A stretch of DNA of 64,000 nucleotides from Jiangella alba (GTDB lineage Bacteria; Actinomycetota; Actinomycetes; Jiangellales; Jiangellaceae), in assembly GCF_900106035.1 (NCBI RefSeq), contig NZ_FNUC01000004.1:2170001-2234000 (forward strand), in the 5' to 3' direction. Shown one piece after another: positions 58,255 to 64,000 of this stretch (within the stretch, counting starts at the first letter, position 1; each line of letters opens with the position of its first letter). Both the position numbers and the translations under genes were made by a program. Below the pieces are notes generated by a model. The model was not told the DNA's origin, ran no database searches, and saw only the letters and a list, made by a program, of their open reading frames with translations.

Positions 58255-59190
58255 ATGAGCGATGAACAACCGCGGCTGCCGGCGGTGACGGTGATCGTCC
58301 CGGTGCGCGACGACCCCCGGCTGCGCGACTGTCTCGCCGCCCTGCAACGGCAGGACTACCCGGCCGAGCTGATCGACGTCGTCGTCGCCGACAACGGCAG
58401 CCGCACCGACGTCGCCGCGGCGCTCGAACCGTCCGGGCCGGTGCCGACACGGCTGGTCCGCGAGCCGCGCGGCGGGTCGTACACCGCACGCAACGCCGCG
58501 CTGCGCGTGGCCACCGGCGCCGTCCTCGCGTTCACCGACGCCGACTGCCGGCCCGATCCCGGCTGGGTGTCCGCGGCGGTCGCCGCATTGACGCCAGGCA
58601 CCGGCATCGTCGCGGGGCGGGTCCGTGTCTATGCACGTGACGCCCGGCGGCCGCACCCGGTCGAGGCGTACGAGCTGCTGCACGCCTTCCCGCAACGCAC
58701 CTACGTGAGCCGCGGCGGCGCCTGCGTGACGGCGAACCTGGTCACGACGCGCGAGGTCGTCGACGCCGCCGGCCCGTTCCTCGACGACCTGATGTCCGGC
58801 GCCGACATCGAGTGGAGCCAGCGGGTCAACCGCCTGGGCTTTCGCACCCGTTACGTGCCGGAGGCCGTCGTCGCGCACCCGGCCCGCAGCAGCTTCGGGC
58901 AGGTGCGCGCGAAGCTGGTGCGGGTGATGTCCGGCCGGGCCGAGCGCGACCGTCTGGAAGGACGCGCCCAACCGCCGGGCCGGCCGCCGGCGCGGGCGTG
59001 GATTCCGCCACTCGGCGCATTCCGGCGCGCAGCGCGAAGTCGCGAACTCCCGACCGCACGGGCGAAAGCGGCATTGATCGTCGGCGAGTTCCACCACCGT
59101 TATGTGTCGGCCTGGATCGCGTCGAGAATGGCCGCCGAGAATCGGCGCGCCGATTCAGTTCTTGCTCTGCGCGATTCCGTCGACGAATGA
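58255..59190 (+). CDS. Glycosyltransferase, GT2 family
   Basis: A 311-residue enzyme with PAVTVIVPVRDDPRLRDCLAALQRQDYP, VVVADNGSRTD, NAALRVATGAVLAFTDADCRPDPGWV (the D-x-D is in FTDADC) and GADIEWSQRVNRLGFRTRYVPEAVVAHP. The layout is that of GT2 enzymes that extend surface glycans. Its 3' end overlaps the convergent glycosyltransferase gene by 36 bases. The last 90 residues may form a membrane-associated helix. Confidence 0.9.
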   Translation: MSDEQPRLPAVTVIVPVRDDPRLRDCLAALQRQDYPAELIDVVVADNGSRTDVAAALEPSGPVPTRLVREPRGGSYTARNAALRVATGAVLAFTDADCRPDPGWVSAAVAALTPGTGIVAGRVRVYARDARRPHPVEAYELLHAFPQRTYVSRGGACVTANLVTTREVVDAAGPFLDDLMSGADIEWSQRVNRLGFRTRYVPEAVVAHPARSSFGQVRAKLVRVMSGRAERDRLEGRAQPPGRPPARAWIPPLGAFRRAARSRELPTARAKAALIVGEFHHRYVSAWIASRMAAENRRADSVLALRDSVDE

Positions 59191-60084
59191 TCGCGTTCTG
59201 CCGCCGCGCAGCCGGCGTCGCCATCGCCAGAGCGTGATTCCCGCCTGCCGTTTGAGCCAGGCGTAGGTGAATGCGGCGACCGTTCTGGCCTTGTCCGGCA
59301 ACGGGAGGTCGCTGCGCAGGATCCACCGTTCGATGTCGACGAACACCCGGGCCATCGGCGCGACGCCGGACTTGCGCGGCGCGGCCGAGCCGAACCACTG
59401 CGCGGCCTGGCCGTCGCTCTGCTCGCCGAGCCCGCGGCTGTCGCGGGTGACGCGGCGGAAGAACAGCCGGTCGGGCACCTCGTGCACGCGTCCGGCCAGC
59501 GCGACCTGGGCGAGGAACGTGACGTCGGAGGAGTCGGACGGCGCGATCAGCGTGGTGGCGTCGCGGAGCACGTCGGTGCGGATCACCCCGAAGCACGGGT
59601 TGCACAGCCAGCGGTGCGCGGCGAAGGCGCGCATGCGCCGCCACGGCTCCGGGAACGGCAGGTGCATGCCGTCGCGGTGGTCGCCGATGGGGTCGCCGGC
59701 CTCGTCGATCAGCCGGGTGCCGCCGTAGGCGAGGACGACGCCCGGGTCGGCGTCGAGAACGGCGACGCAGGACGACAGGTAGGTGGGTGCGATCAGGTCG
59801 TCGTCGGCGGCCCACTTGAAGTACGCGCCGCGGGCCAGCTCGACCGGCCGGTTGTAGTTGGCGGCCGCGCCGACGTTAGTCTCGCTGCGGACGTAGCGGA
59901 TCCGCTCATCGCGACGCGCGAACTCGGCGACGATCTGCCCGGTACGATCCGTGGACGCGTTGTCCGACACGATCAGCTCGAGGTCGCGGAAGTCCTGCGC
60001 CAGGATCGACTCCAGGGTCTGCGCGAGGTGGCGTTCGCCGTTGTAGACGGGAAGTCCGACGGTGACGCGGGGGCTGCCGGTCAT
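59155..60084 (-). CDS. Glycosyltransferase, GT2 family
   Basis: A 309-residue GT2 enzyme: RVTVGLPVYNGERHLAQTLESILAQDF, LIVSDNASTDRTGQIV, GAYFKWAADDDLIAPTYLSSC with the A-D-D-D metal motif. It lies downstream of the flippase on the same strand. ATG 60084 begins within the flippase reading frame, which runs 179 bases into it. It is probably translated with the flippase as part of repeat-unit assembly. Confidence 0.9.
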   Translation of the reverse strand: MTGSPRVTVGLPVYNGERHLAQTLESILAQDFRDLELIVSDNASTDRTGQIVAEFARRDERIRYVRSETNVGAAANYNRPVELARGAYFKWAADDDLIAPTYLSSCVAVLDADPGVVLAYGGTRLIDEAGDPIGDHRDGMHLPFPEPWRRMRAFAAHRWLCNPCFGVIRTDVLRDATTLIAPSDSSDVTFLAQVALAGRVHEVPDRLFFRRVTRDSRGLGEQSDGQAAQWFGSAAPRKSGVAPMARVFVDIERWILRSDLPLPDKARTVAAFTYAWLKRQAGITLWRWRRRLRGGRTRSFVDGIAQSKN

Positions 60085-61573
60085 GGCGCACCTTTCTGCC
60101 GCGGATGGTCTGGTAGAGGTCGACGACCTCGTCGCGGGCCCGCGCCCAGGCGACCAGCATCGCCAGCCACGCGAGCACGGCCGCGACCGTGATGAGGATC
60201 AGCCCGGCCAGGGCGGGCCACGACTCCGGCAGGACGGCGCGCATGGCGACGGCCGCCGCGAGCACGGCCGCCGACACCGCCAGCGGACGGAGCACCGCGA
60301 CCAGCGCGTCGACGGGACGCACCGGGGTGTCCCGGCAGGCGACGGCGAACGCCGGCCCGGTCAGCACGATCTGGCTGATGGTGTAGGCCGCGGCGACGCC
60401 CTCGACGCCCCACTGGACGCCGATGAGGAACGCGGTGATGGTCCCGGCGGCGTTGACTGCGGCCCAGACGGCCGCCGCGCCGCCCCGGCCGAACGTCACG
60501 AACAGCCAGCCGGCGGTGGTCGAGATCAGCTGGATCAGGCTGGTCAGCGCCAGCAGCTGGAAGATCGTCGCCGCCTGCGTCCACTGGCCGCCCAGGAACA
60601 CCTCGATGACCTCCGGCGCGGCGACCGCCAGGATGACGACGGCGGGCATGCCGGCGTGCGCGAGGCCGTTGATCGCCCGGCCGTACGCCCGCCGGTATCG
60701 CTCCGGCTCGCCCTGCAGGGCCGACAGCGTCGGCACCATCACCGCGCTGATCGGGTTCTTGATCTGCCGCAACGGCAGCGTCAGCAGTGCGTACGCCCGG
60801 GTGTAGAGGCCGAGCGCACCGGCGCCGAGGACCCGGCCGATGATGATGTTGTCGGCCTGCCGCGAGACCGAGTGGAGCAGGTTCGACAGCGTCACCAGGC
60901 TGCCGAACCGCACCAGGTGCAGGGCCGCCCGCAGCTCGCGCGGCCGTCCCGGGCGCCAGTCCACCGCCAGCCAGACGAACGCCGCGGCCAGCACGACCAG
61001 CAGCACCTGTTGCAGGACCAGCGCCCAGATCCCGAGGCCGGCGGCGGCCGCGGCGATCGCGACGACGCTGGAGACCGTCCGGGCGACCATGTTCCGGGTG
61101 GCCAGCGACTTGAACCGCATGTGCCGGTTGAGCAGCGCGCCGTGCTGCATGGCGACACCGGCGAACGCGTAGCTCACGCCGAGCACCAGGCAGATCTCGA
61201 CCAGTTGCGGCTCGTCGTAGAACGCCGCCAGCACCGGCCCGGTCGCGGCGACGATACCGGCGAGCAGCAGCCCGAACGCGGCGTTGATCCAGAACAGCGC
61301 GTTGACCTGCACCCAGGTGAGGTCCTCGCGCTGGATGACCGCCTGGCTCAGGCCGAGGCCGCGCAGCTGGTCGACGATGACCGTAAGCGTCAGCGCCATC
61401 GCCATCACACCGAAGATCTCCGGCGTGAGCTGCCGGGCGAGGATCGCGATGGTGCCGATCTGGAGCAGGTAGCCCAGCCACTCGCCGCCCATCGTCCACT
61501 TCAGCCCGTGGCCGACCTTGCTTCCGCTCGTTGCGGAGCGTTCCAGGCCGGGATCGGCGGTACCAGTGGACAT
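59906..61573 (-). CDS. Wzx-like polysaccharide flippase (MOP superfamily)
   Basis: A 555-residue reading frame whose first 490 residues form 12-14 helices typical of the PST/Wzx flippase family (GLKWTMGGEWLGYLLQIGTIAILARQLTPEIFGVMAMALTL, then GRVLGAGALGLYTRAYALLTLP). The last 60 residues are Arg-rich and lie within the next glycosyltransferase gene. A one-base shift near 60095 would instead end it at TGA 60081-60083, giving the family's usual 497-residue length and ATGA coupling. Start ATG 61573. It moves lipid-linked repeat units across the membrane. Confidence 0.85.
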   Translation of the reverse strand: MSTGTADPGLERSATSGSKVGHGLKWTMGGEWLGYLLQIGTIAILARQLTPEIFGVMAMALTLTVIVDQLRGLGLSQAVIQREDLTWVQVNALFWINAAFGLLLAGIVAATGPVLAAFYDEPQLVEICLVLGVSYAFAGVAMQHGALLNRHMRFKSLATRNMVARTVSSVVAIAAAAAGLGIWALVLQQVLLVVLAAAFVWLAVDWRPGRPRELRAALHLVRFGSLVTLSNLLHSVSRQADNIIIGRVLGAGALGLYTRAYALLTLPLRQIKNPISAVMVPTLSALQGEPERYRRAYGRAINGLAHAGMPAVVILAVAAPEVIEVFLGGQWTQAATIFQLLALTSLIQLISTTAGWLFVTFGRGGAAAVWAAVNAAGTITAFLIGVQWGVEGVAAAYTISQIVLTGPAFAVACRDTPVRPVDALVAVLRPLAVSAAVLAAAVAMRAVLPESWPALAGLILITVAAVLAWLAMLVAWARARDEVVDLYQTIRGRKVRHDRQPPRHRRTSRLQRRTPPRADPGVDPGAGLPRPRADRVGQRVHGSYRADRRRVRASR

Positions 61574-61581
61574 GGGCGGCT

Positions 61582-64000
61582 TCAGGGCAGCGGGTTGACG
61601 GTGACGGTGCCGAACGTGACGTCGGTATGGTGGGCGATGAGCAGCAGGGACCCGTTGGCCGGGCCGCTGCCGGTGTAGGTGAGGTCCCAGTTCGCCGGCT
61701 CGGGGCCGCCGGCCGGGTACATCTTCATCGAGTACGTGGTCTGGCCGCCGGACGTCGTCTGGGCCCGCACCTTGAAGACGTACTGCTGGCCGAACTGCAG
61801 CGGCGCGTTCTTCTTGCCCCGCACCACCGCGCCGTTGCCGAGCAGCTCCATCCGCGGCGTGGAGAAGAACCGGTACCAGGCGTAGGCGCCGATGGTCTTG
61901 TAGCCCCACGCCGGCTGCTTGCTGTCGACGGCGGAGTGGCCGGGCCAGCGCAGCCCGACGCCGACCATCGCCTCGTTGCTCAGCGGGCTGCCGGCGCCGG
62001 GGCCGATGCCGTGCACGGTGAACGGCACGACGGCCTCGAAGTCGGTCCAGCTCTGGTCGCCGATCGCGATCAGACGGTCGTAGCCGGTGGCGTCCGGCGC
62101 GACGCGGGCCCCGTTGTTGCCGACCGTCCAGAGCCCGTCGACGACGGTGGCCTGGCTGGTGAGCGGCTGGCTGCCGGTCCAGTCGGTGACGAACGGCAGG
62201 CCGGGCGCGGCGACGTCCTGCCGGACCAGCGTGACGGTGTGCTGCGAGACCTCGCCGGTGGTGTCGGTGGCGGTGAGCGTGACGGTGTTCTGCCCGGCCA
62301 CGAGGTCGGTGTAGGTGATGTCGGCGTTGAAGTCGCCGGCGTACTGCAGCCGCCGGCTGTCCGGGCCGACCGTCAGCGTCCGCTGGGCGCCGCCGTTGAG
62401 CGAGTACCGCAGCGACTGCACGCCGTCGCCGTCGGACACGTTGCCGAGCAGGTTGACCTTGGGCTGGGTGCGGCCGCGGGCGCCGAAGCGCTGGGTGTCG
62501 CCGTACCAGACGTCGATGGCGGGGCCGGTGGCCGCCGTCGTCGAGAACGTCCGCGTGGGGCTCGTGGTCGCGTTGCCGGCGAGGTCGGTCGCGACGACGC
62601 GCACCTTGTAGTCGGTACCCGGGGTCAGGCCGGTGACCGAGACCTGCTGGCTGAGGTTCGCGGTGGTCGCCTCGGCCCGCCGCGACCAGGTGTTGCTGCC
62701 GGCCGGCGCGACCTCCGCGACGCCGGTGGCGAACTCGTCGGTGGACCACGCCACGCCGACTGCGCGGGAACCGGGCACGATGTCGCCGAGCGTCACCTCG
62801 GGGGCCGTGGTGTCCGGCGGCGCACCGCCGTCCTCCGGCGAGATCGGCGCGGAGGTCTCGAAGACGTAGTCGACCAGCGCGGTCCAGGCTGGGTTGGGCG
62901 CCGCGACGCCGGCGTACGGGCCGATCTGCGTCACCTGCAGGTTCTGCGTGGTCGTGCCGATCGTCGTCCACGACGTGCCGTTGGCGGACGCGCGGAACGT
63001 GAACGTGTCGCCGACCCGGGTGACCCGCAGCCACACGCCGGTCGAGAACGTCAGCTTCTTCCTGAGCAGTTGTGTCGACGTGCCGCCGGTGGTCGAGGCC
63101 GCGTAGGCGTAGGTCGACGTGCCGTCGCTGTACACGCTGAAGCGCAGCCAGCGCGACGACGACGCCTGGACGATCAGCCCCTCGTCCTGGAACCGCTGGC
63201 TGGGCACGGAGTCGAACTTGACCTCGACCTCGGTGTCGGAGTCGTCGACGGACTGCAGCACCCGGGCGGAGCCGTTCGCGCCCCAGGCGTCGCGGGGCTG
63301 GCCGGCGGGCAGGCCGATGACCAGGCGCGCGTCCTGGGTGCCGGACCCGGCCGTCTCGAACTCCGCGCCGCCGACGGGGTCGACCGTCGTCCAGCGCCCG
63401 GTGTCCAGCGCGGGGGCGGAGAAGTCGTCGCTGACCAGCGAGCCGCCACCCGGCGTGGGCGTCGGCGTCGGGGTCGGCGTGGGAGTCGGCGTCGGTGTGG
63501 GCGTCGGTGTCGGGGTCGGCGTGGGGGTCGGTGTGGGCGTCGGCGTCGGCGTCGAGCCGCCGTCCTCGGGCGTGATCGGTTCGTTCGGGTCGAAGACGTA
63601 GTCGACGGCGGCCGTGTAGGCCGCCGCGGAAGACCCGCCACCGGCCGCGTTGCCCGCGTACGGCCCGGCCTGGTGCACGGTCAGCGCCTGGGTGAACGTC
63701 ACCGCGGACGTCCAGGCGTCGCCGTCGGCCGACCACCGCAGGTTCCAGCTGTTGCCGGTGCGGGTGACCCGCAGCGCGATGCGCGAGTCGACACTGGCCG
63801 GCAGCAGCTGGTTCAGCCGCGACTTCGCGGTGCCGCCGACGGTGCTGGACGCGAAGACGCGCAGGCCGTCGGCGCCGCGGAACACGTCGAACCGGGTGAA
63901 CGTCGTGGCGTCCTGGACGAACAGCAGCCCCTGCATCTGGTTAAGCGTGGCCGGGATGGAGTCGAACCCCACCTCGACCGCGAGGTCGGTGTTGTCGACC
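61582..64000 (-). CDS. Secreted multidomain protein with Thr-Pro repeat and concanavalin-like modules (partial)
   Basis: The frame runs off the window end; 806 residues are visible. Two DUF1349/laminin-G-like modules flank a (Thr-Pro) repeat of about 17 units: the first ends in AAAYTAAVDYVFDPNEPITPEDGG, the second begins LVSDDFSAPALDTGRWTTVDP and ends with YVFETSAPISPEDGG, so they are clear repeats. A fibronectin type III-like domain (APEVTLGDIVPGSRAVGVAWSTDEF) and a C-terminal glycan-binding-like jelly roll follow. The gene precedes the flippase by 8 bases, so it belongs to the EPS operon. Role: surface glycan binding or processing (inference). Confidence 0.85.
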   Translation of the reverse strand, partial: VDNTDLAVEVGFDSIPATLNQMQGLLFVQDATTFTRFDVFRGADGLRVFASSTVGGTAKSRLNQLLPASVDSRIALRVTRTGNSWNLRWSADGDAWTSAVTFTQALTVHQAGPYAGNAAGGGSSAAAYTAAVDYVFDPNEPITPEDGGSTPTPTPTPTPTPTPTPTPTPTPTPTPTPTPTPTPGGGSLVSDDFSAPALDTGRWTTVDPVGGAEFETAGSGTQDARLVIGLPAGQPRDAWGANGSARVLQSVDDSDTEVEVKFDSVPSQRFQDEGLIVQASSSRWLRFSVYSDGTSTYAYAASTTGGTSTQLLRKKLTFSTGVWLRVTRVGDTFTFRASANGTSWTTIGTTTQNLQVTQIGPYAGVAAPNPAWTALVDYVFETSAPISPEDGGAPPDTTAPEVTLGDIVPGSRAVGVAWSTDEFATGVAEVAPAGSNTWSRRAEATTANLSQQVSVTGLTPGTDYKVRVVATDLAGNATTSPTRTFSTTAATGPAIDVWYGDTQRFGARGRTQPKVNLLGNVSDGDGVQSLRYSLNGGAQRTLTVGPDSRRLQYAGDFNADITYTDLVAGQNTVTLTATDTTGEVSQHTVTLVRQDVAAPGLPFVTDWTGSQPLTSQATVVDGLWTVGNNGARVAPDATGYDRLIAIGDQSWTDFEAVVPFTVHGIGPGAGSPLSNEAMVGVGLRWPGHSAVDSKQPAWGYKTIGAYAWYRFFSTPRMELLGNGAVVRGKKNAPLQFGQQYVFKVRAQTTSGGQTTYSMKMYPAGGPEPANWDLTYTGSGPANGSLLLIAHHTDVTFGTVTVNPLP
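63457..63556 (-). repeat. Thr-Pro codon repeat
   Basis: About 17 consecutive ACN-CCN codon pairs make a low-complexity tract within the partial secreted protein. Codon third positions vary, so it is not a simple DNA microsatellite. It codes for a stiff, probably glycosylated spacer between two homologous modules. Confidence 0.85.

Noticed and set aside
57749-58258. Plus-strand frame of 169 codons before the glycosyltransferase gene
   Set aside because: Low-complexity content, overlaps the next gene's start and carries no domain signal; treated as leader DNA.
63457-63556. Repeat tract as a CRISPR array
   Set aside because: It is an in-frame Thr-Pro codon tract without spacers or cas genes.

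Overview
The window is very GC-rich (about 70% or more), uses GTG and TTG starts freely and is densely packed with short-overlap operons. Its gene content (LL/IFN-type EPS genes with Wzz, Wzy and Wzx, a lasso peptide cluster with the actinobacterial leader motif, ROK and MarR regulators, leaderless-looking promoters) points to a filamentous or related actinomycete (Actinomycetota). I cannot fix the genus from sequence alone; a Jiangella- or Nocardioides-like organism would fit.

Layout. 1-9.1 kb: housekeeping and small regulatory pairs: the end of trpS, a 2'-5' RNA ligase-like protein, a YihY/BrkB membrane protein, a D-Ala-D-Ala carboxypeptidase with a MarR regulator, trans-aconitate methyltransferase, two membrane desaturases (one paired with a TetR gene and flanked by a palindrome array), a proline-rich surface protein, and an HTH protein with a LAGLIDADG-like tail beside tRNA-Gln. 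9.2-13.1 kb: glmU-prs-rplY-pth, the classic conserved block. 13.2-14.8 kb: a polyprenyl glycosylphosphotransferase that could start exopolysaccharide synthesis. 14.8-19.5 kb: a SoxR-like regulator divergent from an NmrA/SnoaL fusion, then cysQ-cysD-cysN.

19.5-23.0 kb: a compact lasso peptide cluster, in the order RRE protein (B1), two precursor genes (A1, A2), a strong hairpin, cyclase (C), leader peptidase (B2) and an HPr-kinase-like protein (K). Both precursors end in Ser, the residue phosphorylated by known lasso peptide kinases, so the products are predicted to be C-terminally phosphorylated. The cyclase lacks the usual N-terminal glutaminase-like domain. No exporter lies in the cluster; an ABC exporter coupled to a nucleotidyltransferase-like gene sits at 39.1-42.3 kb and shares an upstream sequence motif with it.

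23-27.5 kb: mixed small genes (GH25 lysozyme, methyltransferase, VOC protein, MerR-thioredoxin pair) and a ROK repressor. 27.5-37.7 kb: a sugar-derivative utilisation operon divergent from the ROK gene. Its first gene encodes a 1512-residue secreted protein that joins a PQQ-type sugar dehydrogenase domain, two DUF1080 (3-keto-glycoside hydrolase-like) domains and a plastocyanin-like copper domain, followed by an ABC importer and two Gfo/Idh/MocA oxidoreductases. 37.7-39.1 kb is mostly non-coding and carries a near-perfect 25-bp inverted repeat and one small hypothetical gene.

42.4 kb to the end: an exopolysaccharide region: a NDP-sugar-modifying set (epimerase, C-methyltransferase, cytidylyltransferase, PIG-L deacetylase), Wzy-like ligase/polymerase and Wzz-like protein, pyruvyl transferase, F420-hydrogenase-beta-like protein, several glycosyltransferases, a frameshifted fic gene, a second asparagine-synthetase-like protein, a secreted beta-helix protein, a Wzx-like flippase and a partial secreted multidomain protein running off the end.

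A recurring feature is a G-run (usually TGGGGGGC followed by C or A) 2-8 bases before the start codon of the EPS genes, the lasso genes and the exporter operon, while the housekeeping genes have ordinary ribosome binding sites. It may mark a shared post-transcriptional or transcriptional control of cell-surface and secreted-product genes.
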